This document shows, piece after piece, positions 1 to 9,700 of a stretch of 64,000 nt of DNA. The notes under the pieces were generated by a model that did not search any database, was not told the origin of the DNA, and saw nothing but the letters and a program-made list of their open reading frames with translations. Numbering within the stretch: position 1 is the first letter of the stretch; each line of letters begins with the position of its first letter. The translations under genes and the position numbers were made by a program. Source of the DNA: an uncultured Carboxylicivirga sp. (GTDB taxonomy: Bacteria; Bacteroidota; Bacteroidia; Bacteroidales; Marinilabiliaceae); assembly GCA_947491945.1 (NCBI GenBank), contig CANLLN010000022.1, forward strand, positions 16,856-80,855. The letters are read 5' to 3'.

Positions 1-1484
1 GTTTTGTGAGAGATATCATTGATGATAAATATTTTCTCGGCGATCTGTTTAATCGAGTGATTAGATTCTTCAACGGCTGATTTGCCCGCCTGCATTTCAT
101 GCGCCGTTTTATTGGCAATTTGTTCGGTGCGGCGTGCATTGTCTGCATTCTGAGCAATGCTACTGGTCATTTCTTCTATTGAAGAAGATATTTCCTCGCT
201 GGAGGCAGCTTGCTCAGTTGACCCGGCCGATAGCTGCTCTGATGAAATACTCAGCTGGTTACTCACTGTTGCGAAATTATCTGAGGCGATCGTAATTTCT
301 TCAATGATCACTCTAATGCGCTTTACCATTTCTGTTAAGGCTTCATCCAACTCTCCTTCGAATTCCTCTTCTTTCATGTTGTCGAGCACCAACAGATTGC
401 CCAATGATACTTCTTTGGCCACATTAACACTTTTGCGCAGCTTGATAATCATCAGTTGAACATCTTTAAGGAGTTGCCCAAGCTCATCGTTGGAGTGGAT
501 TTCAATATTTTGAGAGAAATCGCCGTGAGCTACTGCATTGACTGCTTTTTTAGCGGCAAATAAGCCCTTTTGTATGCCTGAAAGGATAAAAAGGAGTAGA
601 ACTATTGTAATGACTATAAAGGCGGCAATTACGGCGATAATACTGCGTATGGTGGCGTTGATTGACGCTTCGCTTGCTTTTTTTATAGTGGTGACAATAA
701 TATTGATTTCGGGTTCTGTTTTGTGGATGGTTGAGCGCAGTTTGCCTTTGACCCCTTCGCTCTCGGTTAAGCCAATGCGCTCATCAATACTAACAATGTC
801 GTTGAAGGCATTTTGGTAATCCTTGAGGCGCATTGTTAAAATATCCTTCTTGCTGGTAGAGAGCTGATGTGTTTTTTCGATTAGCCCGATAAAGTTTTCA
901 GCGCTTACATTCAGTAGTTTTTGGTATTTAACATCTCTCCTCAGTAAATAGTCTTTTTCGTGTCTTCTCAGCAGTAATTGTTGCTCAGCAATAAAAGGGG
1001 CATCATCATAGTTATCTTCCAAAGATTTAACTGCTGATCGCATCTCCCCGATGAGTCCATGATCCTTAAAGCCACGTTCAGTGAGCAGTCTTATCAGATT
1101 GTCAAATAGTTTTTCATATTCTTCAAAATCGGTGCTTAGAATATGCAGGTTTTCAATGAGGCCATAATCCTGTATGTAGCTGCTGCTCGCTAAATCCTCA
1201 ATAATTTTTTGATTGTAATTTTGCACCTCGTGAAAAGAGTCAAGGTACTTGCTTTGTTCTGTTTCAAAATAATCATCACTGCTTAGTTCTCTCAACATAA
1301 AGTCTTTTTCAGCTTTTCTCAGAACGAGCATATTTTCTTCCAGCTGCTTTCCTTTTTCATAAAGTTCATGCAAGGTCTCTATCTTGTTAAAAGATAAGTA
1401 TGTCATTGTGCCAATAATCAATAGCACCAATGTAATGGCAGCAATAAGCCCTATTAGCTTTTGCTTAATAGTAATGTTCTTCAT
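1..1484 (-). CDS. Methyl-accepting chemotaxis protein with HBM-type sensor (3' end cut by window)
   Basis: Membrane chemoreceptor. The gene begins at the ATG complementary to 1482-1484 and runs off the window, so about 494 residues are visible and the kinase-control tip is missing. A first membrane segment is at about 9-31 and a second at about 281-302. The periplasmic part carries two copies of the helical bimodular (HBM) signature, near residue 55 (LRKAEKDFMLRE) and near 172 (LRRHEKDYLLRR). A HAMP region follows (about 303-355), then the heptad-rich cytoplasmic domain. HBM sensors of known receptors such as Pseudomonas McpS bind TCA acids. Ligand here is unknown. The next gene on the other strand is sucD. 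Confidence 0.9.
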   Translation of the reverse strand, partial: MKNITIKQKLIGLIAAITLVLLIIGTMTYLSFNKIETLHELYEKGKQLEENMLVLRKAEKDFMLRELSSDDYFETEQSKYLDSFHEVQNYNQKIIEDLASSSYIQDYGLIENLHILSTDFEEYEKLFDNLIRLLTERGFKDHGLIGEMRSAVKSLEDNYDDAPFIAEQQLLLRRHEKDYLLRRDVKYQKLLNVSAENFIGLIEKTHQLSTSKKDILTMRLKDYQNAFNDIVSIDERIGLTESEGVKGKLRSTIHKTEPEINIIVTTIKKASEASINATIRSIIAVIAAFIVITIVLLLFILSGIQKGLFAAKKAVNAVAHGDFSQNIEIHSNDELGQLLKDVQLMIIKLRKSVNVAKEVSLGNLLVLDNMKEEEFEGELDEALTEMVKRIRVIIEEITIASDNFATVSNQLSISSEQLSAGSTEQAASSEEISSSIEEMTSSIAQNADNARRTEQIANKTAHEMQAGKSAVEESNHSIKQIAEKIFIINDISHK

Positions 1485-1879
1485 TTTACAAGTTGTTTAT
1501 AGGCGGGGAGCCTGATTGTTTTCCTATGTATCTTGCCCTTTGAACGTGTTAATTATTTTACGGGTTTCATCAATTTGGCTACTGTTAAGCATGTATTTGT
1601 TTGTGTTTGTATATGGTATTTGGTAATATTCTGTTGGCGTGTGATGTAGTTGTTTGTGTAGAGATTATTTATTTTTTGTGTATAACAAAATAATAATCTG
1701 AAAACACAAGTGGTATATTCATTGTAGGTAACAGGTATTTTGATCATGACAAATAAATTTTAGTGGATGTCTATCAGCTTAAAATTCTGAGCCATCGAAA
1801 ACAAATGGTGGAGCAATCGGTTATTTACAGTAGGATAAAAAACGATTAATGCATGTGCTAACTAAAATCTAAATACCCT
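1485..1879. other. Intergenic region between the MCP and sucD
   Basis: About 395 bases, AT-rich, between divergent genes. It should contain both promoters, but I see no clear TAnnTTTG box. A 64-codon open frame on the minus strand has composition like the surrounding non-coding DNA and is not called. Confidence 0.5.
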
Positions 1880-2761
1880 ATGAGTGTATTAGTTAATGAA
1901 AATTCAAAAGTTATAGTTCAAGGATTTACTGGCAGCGAAGGAACCTTTCATGCTACACAGATGATCGAATACGGAACAACCGTTGTTGGAGGAGTAACTC
2001 CGGGTAAGGGAGGTACGATGCATTTGGGCTTGCCGGTCTTTAATACTGTAAGTCAGGCCGTGGAGCAAACAGGGGCCGATGTGTCATTAATATTTGTACC
2101 ACCGGCTTTTGCGGCCGATGCTATTATGGAGGCGGCTGATGCCGGTCTTAAAGTTGTGATTGCGATCACGGAAGGCATTCCTACGGCCGACATGGTGAAG
2201 GTGAAGCACTACCTGAAGGATAAGTCCACCGTACTTGTGGGACCCAATTGCCCGGGAGTAATCACGGCCGGGGAGTGCAAGGTAGGTATTATGCCGGGGT
2301 TTGTATTTAAGAAAGGACGCATCGGTCTGGTTTCTAAATCAGGCACACTTACTTATGAGGCGGCTGACCAGATTGTAAAAGCCGGATTGGGTATTTCCAC
2401 GGCCATTGGCATTGGAGGAGATCCTGTGATTGGCACCACTACCAAAGAAGCTGTGGAATTGTTTATGAACGACCCGGAAACGGAGGCCATTATTATGATT
2501 GGGGAAATAGGGGGTACCATGGAGGCAGATGCTGCGCGATGGATTAAAGAGTATGGAACTAAGCCGGTAGTGGGGTTTATCGCCGGGCAAACCGCTCCTA
2601 AAGGTCGACGCATGGGGCATGCAGGCGCCATTATTGGAGGCAAGGACGATACGGCGGCGGCTAAGATGGCTATTATGTCTGAGTGTGGTATTCACGTGGT
2701 GGCCTCACCGGCCGATTTGGGTGTTGCGGTGTTAAAGGCCTTGGATGCCGTTAAGGTGTAA
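1880..2761 (+). CDS. sucD: Succinyl-CoA ligase (ADP-forming) alpha subunit
   Basis: Alpha subunit of succinyl-CoA synthetase (TCA cycle or its reductive branch), 293 residues, the usual length. The N-terminal CoA-binding Rossmann domain has the typical [10 protein letters not shown] start near residue 16, and the ligase domain contains the phosphorylated histidine in [12 protein letters not shown] (His247, equivalent to His246 of the E. coli protein). The beta subunit gene sucC is not adjacent: the upstream neighbour is a divergent chemoreceptor and the downstream one is convergent, so sucD is transcribed alone, ending at a hairpin at 2892-2936. The alpha subunit needs SucC to work, so a separate sucC elsewhere is expected. 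Confidence 0.96.
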   Translation: MSVLVNENSKVIVQGFTGSEGTFHATQMIEYGTTVVGGVTPGKGGTMHLGLPVFNTVSQAVEQTGADVSLIFVPPAFAADAIMEAADAGLKVVIAITEGIPTADMVKVKHYLKDKSTVLVGPNCPGVITAGECKVGIMPGFVFKKGRIGLVSKSGTLTYEAADQIVKAGLGISTAIGIGGDPVIGTTTKEAVELFMNDPETEAIIMIGEIGGTMEADAARWIKEYGTKPVVGFIAGQTAPKGRRMGHAGAIIGGKDDTAAAKMAIMSECGIHVVASPADLGVAVLKALDAVKV

Positions 2762-2891
2762 CATTATGTAGCCGTTTCGGAAGGGAAAAACTGTTCACTA
2801 TCAAGTAACTTTAAGATAGTCTTTTTATTATACTGAAAGATGGTGATCAAAAATAAAGTCTCACGCTAAGAGCGCTAGGAATTTAGCAAAG

Positions 2892-2936
2892 GACGCAAAG
2901 TGAAGAATGTTACCTTTCAAAACTTTGCGTCTTTTA
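2892..2936 (+). terminator. Probable rho-independent terminator after sucD
   Basis: GACGCAAAGT (2892-2901) pairs with ACTTTGCGTC (2922-2931), followed by TTTT. It lies between the convergent sucD and MCP genes. The surrounding cgcaaag-rich sequence continues to about 2955 and resembles a low-complexity dispersed motif. Confidence 0.7.
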
Positions 2937-2993
2937 TTATTTGCGCCCTTTGCGAGCACTCGTGATACTTTTGGATAAGCACTTTTTTGTATA

Positions 2994-4874
2994 CTAATTT
3001 TCCTTAATGGTAAAATAGGCTACCTGCCGTTGCAGCTCATTGGCAAAGGTATTGAGTTCCTCGGCACTATGGGCCAGCGTGTCAGCCAGCGAGGCATTTT
3101 GCTGAGTGCCGCTGTTAAGTTGCTGAAGGGCACCTGCTATCTGCTGTATTCCACTATTTTGCTCCATGCTGGCGGCCGTTATCTCGTCAATCAGGCTCGA
3201 TGTTTTCTCAATCTCGGGCACCAGCTCATTCATATCGTTGCCGGCTCGTTCTGAGATCATCAGTGCCCGTCGTGATAATTTCTCAATATCTTTAGCCGCT
3301 GTTTGGCTGCGTTCGGCCAGTTTTTTCACCTCTGATGCTACCACTGAAAAGCCGCGTCCTGCTTCACCGGCACGGGCTGCTTCAACGGCAGCATTGAGCG
3401 ATAGTATATTGGTTTGAGCCGCAATATCCTGTATAATGGATATGCGCTCTGCCACCGCGCCCATCGCCTCGCGCATGCGCTGTGTTGAAGTATTACTGTT
3501 TTTTACACTGTTCAGTGCTGCGTGTGACAGTGAGGCTGTTTGGTGCGCATTTTCGGCATTTTGTTCAATGTTAGCCGACATCTCCTCAATGGCCGATGAT
3601 ACCTCTTCTGAAGAGGCTGCCATAGTTGTTGTGGCATGGGACAAGGTACTCGATTCGTTTTCCAGATGTATGGAGGCTGCCTGTATCTGACGTGCATTTT
3701 CGCGTATGGTGGTTACCACAGCGGCCAGCTTCTCCTGCATATCAAGCAGTGAGTTATTGAGTATGTTTAGCTCATCGCTTTCTCTTTGGTAATGAAGGTT
3801 CGTGTTGAGCTTACCCGATGATATATGTGCTGTTATGTTGGAGGCTTGAACAATGGGGTGGGTGATCTTACCCATTACCAGATAAACCAAAAAGGCAATG
3901 ATGATGATGGCCAGGATACCAATAACCGCTAAAACACTCACAATCCAGTTGGCTTGGGCTGATAAAATGCTTTTAGGCGTTTTAATGAGAATATACCAGG
4001 GCGTTTTACTATTACCACTGTAGATGGGAGCGAGGGTGAAAAGCATGTTCTCGCCATTAATATCCTGTTCAATTATTTGTGACTGTTCGGTGTTAGGCTT
4101 TAGCAGCCTTTTTAGGTCGATGGTGCCGTAATATTCACCGAGGTCTTTGCCGAGCTTTTGTCTATCGCTGTTTCCAACCACAATGCCTTGGGCTGAGAGA
4201 AGGTAGGCATCCGATGAGTCAAAGGGTTTTACATTGGCTACGTAGGCCGGAAATGCATCCAGCGCCATATCGATACCCACCACGCCAATGGATTGGCCCT
4301 GATCAACCATGGGTACTATAATAGATGTCTCCAACACTTTTTGTTGGTTTGACTCGCCAAAATAGTACCAGTAGGGTTCCACGAGTGTTTCTTCTTGTTT
4401 TTTAATTATATCGTAGTAGGGAGAGGGCTGTATGCCATCCACATCGCGCACTATTTCTTTGTATTTTAAAATCCCTTCTTCTCTCGACCAGCTGGCGGTT
4501 AAGCGGCCGGGCTGTGCACCCCAGTCGGGGTCGATGGCCGAATACTGAAAACAGTTCCAGATGGCCAGGTAACTGCTGTCTTTGACGATCACCTGCTGCA
4601 TCGATTGATTAAATAAGGGTGCCATGGTTTCCCATTTATTGTGGTAGGTAGCTTCAAAGCTACGGGCAAGCGCCCGGGCAATGCCCATCTGTGTTGATAG
4701 TTCTTTATTAATTTCCTGGGCGGCCTTTTGTGTCTCCTCCTGTAGGAGTTGTTTGTTGGCACTCAGAAATGAATCTTTAATATACAGCATAGCGATAATC
4801 AGGAAAATGCTGAAAACGGCTCCAATGGTGATGATAGTAAAGCCAGCCAGTTTCTTTCGTAGGTTTAGTGTCAT
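2994..4874 (-). CDS. Methyl-accepting chemotaxis protein with dCache-type sensor
   Basis: Full-length chemoreceptor of 626 residues. One membrane helix is at about 12-33, a long periplasmic sensor of the double-Cache type at about 40-300, a second helix at about 308-332, a HAMP domain, then the signalling domain. The conserved hairpin tip [19 protein letters not shown] lies near residues 484-502, identifying a classical receptor that contacts CheA/CheW. No CheB/CheR tail pentapeptide is evident (the protein ends FTIKEN). The gene is convergent with sucD and has its own upstream region. The ligand cannot be inferred; I did not find a clear amino-acid-binding dCache motif. Confidence 0.95.
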   Translation of the reverse strand: MTLNLRKKLAGFTIITIGAVFSIFLIIAMLYIKDSFLSANKQLLQEETQKAAQEINKELSTQMGIARALARSFEATYHNKWETMAPLFNQSMQQVIVKDSSYLAIWNCFQYSAIDPDWGAQPGRLTASWSREEGILKYKEIVRDVDGIQPSPYYDIIKKQEETLVEPYWYYFGESNQQKVLETSIIVPMVDQGQSIGVVGIDMALDAFPAYVANVKPFDSSDAYLLSAQGIVVGNSDRQKLGKDLGEYYGTIDLKRLLKPNTEQSQIIEQDINGENMLFTLAPIYSGNSKTPWYILIKTPKSILSAQANWIVSVLAVIGILAIIIIAFLVYLVMGKITHPIVQASNITAHISSGKLNTNLHYQRESDELNILNNSLLDMQEKLAAVVTTIRENARQIQAASIHLENESSTLSHATTTMAASSEEVSSAIEEMSANIEQNAENAHQTASLSHAALNSVKNSNTSTQRMREAMGAVAERISIIQDIAAQTNILSLNAAVEAARAGEAGRGFSVVASEVKKLAERSQTAAKDIEKLSRRALMISERAGNDMNELVPEIEKTSSLIDEITAASMEQNSGIQQIAGALQQLNSGTQQNASLADTLAHSAEELNTFANELQRQVAYFTIKEN

Positions 4875-5060
4875 GGGTGTGTGTTTTGTACTAAAATAAT
4901 AATGAATGCGTCATTCCTAACTAATCTTTGATAAAGGCTTGCGTTTTATTGGTGGACGAATTTTGTTAGTGTAAGTTTAATTATTGTTTAGATCGATTAT
5001 GAATTGAACGGAATGTAATTATTTTATGCCTTTATTGATGTAATTTAAGGTAGCTTAGTA

Positions 5061-5957
5061 TGAAGTTGTTTAAAGTTGTCTAAGAAGAATAATGCAAAAA
5101 GCAATGAAATTTAGTGCTTTCGTATGGGAACTTTTGGTTTCAAAGCGCACAAGAATTGCCTTGAAAGCATCGACCCAAGCATTGGTTCTTTCTATGACAA
5201 AACGTTCTTTATAAAGCACTTCATCCAAGAATGAAACGTCATTCTTGCCATTACGTTTATTGTTATCAATATTGTCAAAGATATCGTGTTTGAAAAGACA
5301 ATTTCTAAATGATACTGTATCAAAACCAGCATCAGCATTCAGGAAAAGTCCTTCAACACTTATAGTTGACTATTGTAATGATGTCACCATGCCATCAAAG
5401 TTTTTAGTGAGTTCAAAAGCATCATTATGGTTTCCAGCGACTGGGTCCCTACAGGCAATTGGAATACCCCTACTGTCGGAGAGAATAAGCATATTACTTG
5501 TCTTGCACTTTTTTCTTCCCTGATAAGCAACTGCTTCACCGCCACGTTTGGCTGGTGTGTGTGTTCCATCTAGCTGAACCGATGACATATCTAGTGATGA
5601 TTTATATTTTTCGAGCAGTACTTGCCATAGCTTATCCCAGCTGCCATCTTTACACCATTTGCGGTAATGGGCATAAATGCTAATCCAGCTGTACTTTACT
5701 CTAAAGAATTGCTTTATCGGTATTTCACGCCACTGGCAGCCTGTTTTAAGGCGAAATTTAATCGCTTTGACAACTTGGTGGAGCTTAACTTTAGTATTGT
5801 CCCATGAGTTGCCAAAAGCTAAATATGGGCTTATGTTTTTTTATAATTTGAGTACTTAACACCTGATGAATATTTATTAAATATACTATTTAATCACCAG
5901 ATTACTAATTAGTTAAATGATTTAATTTGTTCTATTTTAGGACTTTAAACAACTTCA
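5061..5957 (-). mobile_element. Decayed IS5-like insertion sequence, about 897 bp
   Basis: Bounded by 16-bp perfect inverted repeats: TGAAGTTGTTTAAAGT at 5061-5076 and its reverse complement at 5942-5957. The interior encodes one IS5-family transposase on the minus strand that carries an internal stop. I could not see a convincing target-site duplication (flanks gta and atg). The right end lies only 14 bases before the ATG of the retropepsin-like gene, so the element must replace or carry that gene's upstream region. Confidence 0.85.
5070..5862 (-). pseudogene. IS5-family transposase, inactivated
   Basis: The minus-strand frame reads as a complete DDE transposase: an N-terminal DUF4096-like region (KTGCQWREIP, then YAHYRKWCKDGSWDKLW), the first catalytic Asp in VQLDGTHTPAKRGG, and the second-Asp/Asn block GNHNDAFEL. 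An in-frame TAG at 5370-5372 interrupts it. The same frame continues beyond with ADAGFD and an IERTNAWVDAF block typical of the family's C-terminus. The 5' end also lacks an ATG: a TAA precedes an A7 run (forward-strand T at 5836-5842). With one A fewer, a GTG at 5860-5862 would be joined in frame. Both lesions suggest the copy is dead unless supplied in trans. Confidence 0.88.
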
Positions 5958-5971
5958 ATGAATCCTATTAC

Positions 5972-7186
5972 ATGAAAAGAATATTATCTATTTTATTGCT
6001 TGTTTTGTGCATGTACGCGGTTGTTGATGCAAGTAACCATAAGGTATGTAGTAAAGATGACATAAAAATAACTTTTGAAATTGATATTCTGGGTCAGATA
6101 ATATTAACTGATGTAAGGCTTAATGGGTCACAAAAAAAATTTCGATTTATCCTTGATACTGGCAGCACTAATTGCTTTATAAAAAAAAGAGTGTTGGCTG
6201 ATTTAGGCTTAAAGGCAACAGAAGTTTCATCGGTATCAGATGGGTTTGCAAATTGGGAAGTATATTTTACTACTGTTGACTTTACCATAAATTCAGTATC
6301 CTTTGATAATGTTAAGGTTAATATTGAAGAAAGCGCATCATTTATCGATTGTAATATTGATGGAATTATTGGTGCTAATTTGATGAAAACCTGTATATGG
6401 AGCTTTGTTAATGGGGAGATTAAACTGCGAAAGAAATTAAAATCTAAAGAAATTATCGGTTATTACAAGCAGCCAATGAAATTTATACAAGGGGTTCCAT
6501 ATATTCTAGGAAATTTCGACAATTATTCAGCTGATATGTTGTTTGATTTAGGATTTAACGGAGATCTATCTATCGGAGTTAGTTCTTTAAGCAGTTTTAA
6601 AAGTGATCAGAAAGTAATAGGAAAAGGTAATAATGGTTTTGTTAGTTCCGGTGTTTTAAGTAGGGATTCAATCATTAAAATTAAGACTCATTGTTTTCAT
6701 TTAGGAAAGGTTAAAAAACAATTCTTTGGAGGAGGTTTGAAGAAGCAGAATACGGAGCAAATGCTAGTGAATCCTGTTATTGCTGTTGAACACGCAGATG
6801 CCCCATATAGTCGTTCACTAGGCGCGGGAATGCTTGAATATTATAATTTTATTATTGATTTCCCCAAGAAAAACTTTTATTCCAAATTAATCAATAAAGA
6901 ATACATCGATCAAGGTAGTTTTGGAATAGTAATTATGCCTGATTTGGAGCAAAAGTTTGTTGTTGCAGCTGTTTGGGATATTGCCAAAGATATTGGAATC
7001 CAACGGGGGAGTATTGTTGAGAAAATTAATGAATTATATTTAGTAGGACAAGATATGGATTGGTGTGAGCTAAATCAGAGAGTTTATGAAGAACTGAATA
7101 AAAATAATGAAATAAGAATCACTATTAACAATGGGAGGAGACGGGAAACGTTTAACCTGGTGCGAAGATCTCTTTTTATAAAATAA
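5972..7186 (+). CDS. Retropepsin-like aspartic protease with C-terminal PDZ-like region
   Basis: Exported protein of 404 residues. I start it at the ATG at 5972, which gives a signal peptide (MKRILSILLLVLCMYAVVDA); the frame opens further upstream only inside the IS end. The N-terminal half carries the aspartic protease signature FILDTGSTNCFI with catalytic Asp62. A second half-domain has LFDLGFNGDL around Asp192, consistent with a gag-polyprotein/retropepsin-like bacterial protease with two lobes. The last 90 residues (VEKINELYLVGQDMDW and following) look like a PDZ domain. The gene is AT-rich compared with most of the window. The next gene is also protease-like, 88 bases downstream. Confidence 0.8.
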   Translation: MKRILSILLLVLCMYAVVDASNHKVCSKDDIKITFEIDILGQIILTDVRLNGSQKKFRFILDTGSTNCFIKKRVLADLGLKATEVSSVSDGFANWEVYFTTVDFTINSVSFDNVKVNIEESASFIDCNIDGIIGANLMKTCIWSFVNGEIKLRKKLKSKEIIGYYKQPMKFIQGVPYILGNFDNYSADMLFDLGFNGDLSIGVSSLSSFKSDQKVIGKGNNGFVSSGVLSRDSIIKIKTHCFHLGKVKKQFFGGGLKKQNTEQMLVNPVIAVEHADAPYSRSLGAGMLEYYNFIIDFPKKNFYSKLINKEYIDQGSFGIVIMPDLEQKFVVAAVWDIAKDIGIQRGSIVEKINELYLVGQDMDWCELNQRVYEELNKNNEIRITINNGRRRETFNLVRRSLFIK

Positions 7187-7274
7187 AAAATGAATTTCAT
7201 ATTTTAACCATTGAATAGTTGGTTTGAAGACAATTATTGTAATTGGTAGTACATACTTCATACTAAATAGCAAT

Positions 7275-8525
7275 ATGCCAAAGTATAAAAACTACTTCTT
7301 CTCCTTATCACTTGTTTTGTTGAGTAGTCAGCTATGGGCTCAGCAATCCATAGAGCGAGTGTATCAAATCAGTAACTGGATTGAAAGTAATCAAACAGCA
7401 TTATACAATATATGGCAGCATCCTTTGGGCGAGTATGTTGTGTACGTCAATCGACAAACGCGAGCAACTTATAGTACCTGGCAGGTCGATTCGTCTTACG
7501 ACTACGTGTTTGGAAGCCTGTATCAAGGTGTGCTGCACGATAGTATTATTATTGCAAATACTAACATTATACTGAATGGCGTACCCGCCGCTTTGGTAGC
7601 ATTGCCTGTGCCGGATGATTTTGAAAGAGCTTTGCTGCTGGTGTTGCATGAGTCGTTCCATAGCATTCAGGATTCCATTTTTCAAACCAAGGGATGCAAC
7701 AATAATCATTTGGACGAACCGGAAGCTTGTGCGTTATTAAAAACAGAATGCCATTATCTGGCAAATGCCCTGGCAAGCACAAATGATCAGCGTGATTCGT
7801 TATTAAGTCGGGCTCTGGCTTGTCGCTTACAACGAATGAACCTATATAGTGATTATGCCGATGATGAAGCTGCTTTTGAATTAACAGAAGGACTAGCTGA
7901 ATATACTGCAGTTAAGGCTGTTTATACTTCTAAATCAAACAGTATGGCCTATATACGTGAAAAGAGTGATGCATTGCTTGAAGCAAAATCGATACATCGT
8001 CGATTTGGATACGTAACCGGTTTGATTTATGCGTTGTTACTCGATAGCTATGTTCATGGGTGGAAGCTCTGTTTAAATTCAGACAGCAACATGGCTATCA
8101 TGCTTAAAGAGGCTATTTGTGCTGATAACCGATTAACGATAGATGTCTGCAGTGATTCGGTTTTTACTCATTATTATAACCAGGAACTATTAAGGCAGCA
8201 ACAAATACAACATTTTAACGATTCGGTTAAAACTGTTTTTGCAAATACGCCGTCGTACATTGTACCGCTGTCGTCAAACAGGCAGTTTGGCTTTAGTCCC
8301 AATCACATGTTTAATATTCCCGATTTCGGTATATTCTTTCCTTTTATGGAGTTGACTGACCAATGGGGCAAAATAGTTGTTAAGCCAGGAGGAGGTGTTT
8401 TACTGATTGAGGGCAATAAAAAAGCTAAAGTTCTGATGAGAGATGATTATGTTGAGATGAAGATTGATAGTGATTGGCAATGGCAAAAGATATTAGCTGG
8501 TATGGAGTTAGTTAAGGCGCACTAA
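7275..8525 (+). CDS. Secreted HExxH metallopeptidase-like protein
   Basis: Protein of 416 residues, started at the ATG at 7275 because it gives a clean signal peptide (MPKYKNYFFSLSLVLLSS, cleavage near WAQQ). It contains a zinc-binding type motif LHESFHS with His125, Glu126 and His129, and an ELTEGLAEYTA segment about 80 residues on (Glu205/Glu209) that could provide the third ligand as in gluzincins. The remaining sequence is not recognised; the last 90 residues lack the active site and look like a small beta-rich domain. It directly follows the retropepsin-like gene and may share its transcript. Substrate unknown. Confidence 0.65.
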   Translation: MPKYKNYFFSLSLVLLSSQLWAQQSIERVYQISNWIESNQTALYNIWQHPLGEYVVYVNRQTRATYSTWQVDSSYDYVFGSLYQGVLHDSIIIANTNIILNGVPAALVALPVPDDFERALLLVLHESFHSIQDSIFQTKGCNNNHLDEPEACALLKTECHYLANALASTNDQRDSLLSRALACRLQRMNLYSDYADDEAAFELTEGLAEYTAVKAVYTSKSNSMAYIREKSDALLEAKSIHRRFGYVTGLIYALLLDSYVHGWKLCLNSDSNMAIMLKEAICADNRLTIDVCSDSVFTHYYNQELLRQQQIQHFNDSVKTVFANTPSYIVPLSSNRQFGFSPNHMFNIPDFGIFFPFMELTDQWGKIVVKPGGGVLLIEGNKKAKVLMRDDYVEMKIDSDWQWQKILAGMELVKAH

Positions 8526-8568
8526 ATGAAAATAAATGAAGCTGTAACTTTATTAATGGATGTTTTGA

Positions 8569-8715
8569 AGTGTTCAAACAGGTTCGAACGTTGGCAAGCT
8601 ACTGCCCTTTAAGCAGAATATGCAGGGCGTTGCCGAAATTATTACCGAAGATCTGACCCTGGCCCAACGAATGATTTATCCACTAAGAGCGATTTTGGAA
8701 GAGCATGTGAAATAG
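8569..8715 (+). pseudogene. C-terminal remnant of a HlyD-family (bacteriocin exporter type) secretion protein
   Basis: A 48-residue frame without a start ends at TAG 8713-8715. It reads GKLLPFKQNMQGVAEIITED followed by an LTLAQRMIYPLRAILEE-like tail. Known HlyD adaptors of peptidase-containing ABC exporters end in this way (GxAEIIxED, then a RxIYPL-like helix). A stop lies immediately upstream in frame, so everything before the last beta strand and helix is gone. A hairpin terminator follows, as expected at the end of an operon. Confidence 0.6.
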
Positions 8716-8723
8716 TTTTTATT

Positions 8724-8750
8724 CACTCCGGAAAAATCGGAGTGACTTTT
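8724..8750 (+). terminator. Rho-independent terminator behind the HlyD remnant
   Basis: CACTCCG (8724-8730) and CGGAGTG (8738-8744) form a stem with a 7-base loop, followed by acTTTT. Probably the old terminator of the decayed exporter operon, or of the metallopeptidase gene. Confidence 0.7.
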
Positions 8751-9215
8751 CCTATACTCGTCTTGCTAATCAATTCATTTAATCATAATAACCTAATTCC
8801 AAGCAAGATAACAGACTTGAATTTAACTTTACCGAAGAAGAACAAGCCCAAGTGAATGAGGCTATTATGGTGCTAGAGCAAGTGTTAATCCCGATACTGT
8901 TGGCCTTTCATTTTTTCCGTTGTTGATGCATTTACCTGCCTTTTTTGCTCAATCGCTGATAAAATTCAGACCTGCGTTTAGCTTTTGGTTAGAATTTTCT
9001 CCGAAAATCTGTCACCTATCTGTGAAATTCGAAGATGATTGTAAAACAAATGTGGGCCACTTCTGGCAAAATGAGAGCGCATTCCGGCTAAGAGCCAGAA
9101 AAATCTCTTTCAAAGCCAGGCCGTTTTATAAAAAAAGGAGACGACTTTCTGCAAATCATACAAAAGGGAGTAAGCAACGTATACGAGCGAGTGTTTGACC
9201 CAGAAGAGTTAGCCA
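8751..9215. other. Gene debris without an intact gene
   Basis: Short protein-like pieces in different frames are visible, for example FNFTEEEQAQVNEAIMVLEQ from about 8820 and GDDFLQIIQKGVSNVYER from about 9140, ending at TGA near 9231. None has a start or a recognisable family. A 92-codon open frame at 8920-9198 is in another register, is rich in Arg/Lys/Phe and is probably not real. Confidence 0.5.
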
Positions 9216-9530
9216 TCAAACACGAATGGTGAACTCCTCTTCCTTAGCGGCTTTGTAGGTTCGGCTGTTATCGAGGTATTGTTTTAGCTTATCAAGGTTC
9301 GACGTCTGAATACTTTCAATATCGAAGGTTTTGTTTTTTAATTGCGCCAGGTCTTTCATGCCTGCCTCTGTAAATAGTTGCATCAACCTGGGGTATTTCT
9401 CCTCATCCAGGTTCACAAAAGTGCTCAGGCGGTCAATTTTCCAATAGCTGATGACGCTTTTGCCCAGTCCGCTTAGCTTCTTAAGCTTATCGCCTTCGGG
9501 GGTGCAGCTGTGAGTATCAAAGAAGGATAC
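9216..9530 (-). pseudogene. Unrecognised protein remnant, start missing
   Basis: An open minus-strand frame of about 105 codons with protein-like composition (residues such as GDKLKKLSGLGKSVISYWK, then a helical NLDEEKYPRLMQLFTEAG). The only ATG (9414-9416) is two thirds into... it lies after 38 codons of equally protein-like sequence, and a stop (9531-9533) precedes the frame, so the N-terminus appears lost. I do not recognise the family. It lies between the HlyD debris and the tetR promoter. Confidence 0.45.
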
Positions 9531-9614
9531 TTAATAATTACTTAGATACAAGTATTGTTGATGATTAGCAGTGGTAGTTTACTTCAATATCTGATAATTA
9601 ACCATTTTTAAATA

Positions 9615-9632
9615 AATGAATGTTCATTCATT
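9615..9632. promoter_or_regulatory. Probable TetR operator 1
   Basis: AATGAATG-TT-CATTCATT: perfect 8-bp arms around a TT centre, 86 bp upstream of the tetR-type gene. A near-identical copy lies 45 bp downstream. Size and symmetry fit a TetR dimer site; autoregulation is inferred. Confidence 0.75.
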
Positions 9633-9644
9633 AAAACAATCTAC

Positions 9645-9652
9645 TATATTTG
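9645..9652 (+). promoter_or_regulatory. Probable -7 box for the efflux operon
   Basis: TATATTTG matches the Bacteroidota -7 consensus TAnnTTTG. It lies between the two palindromic operators, so repressor binding would cover the promoter. No good TTTG -33 element is seen 19 bp upstream. Confidence 0.6.
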
Positions 9653-9659
9653 CATAATA

Positions 9660-9677
9660 AATGAACGTTCATTCATT
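9660..9677. promoter_or_regulatory. Probable TetR operator 2
   Basis: AATGAACG-TT-CATTCATT, 16 of 18 bases symmetric or identical to operator 1 with a single base difference (C for T at position 7). It starts 7 bp after the -7 box, around the likely transcription start. Confidence 0.75.
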
Positions 9678-9700
9678 AGTGGAAGTTTAAATAAAACGAC

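Noticed and set aside
1553..1747. 64-codon open frame on the minus strand in the MCP-sucD gap
   Set aside because: Tyr/Asn/Thr-rich translation typical of AT-rich non-coding DNA, no start context, no recognisable family.
2339..2695. Open frames of 96-118 codons antisense to sucD
   Set aside because: Shadows of the sucD coding pattern; the sense frame is an unambiguous conserved enzyme.
8920..9198. 92-codon open frame in the debris region
   Set aside because: Arg/Lys/Phe-rich, no conserved motif, and other frames in the same stretch look more like decayed proteins.
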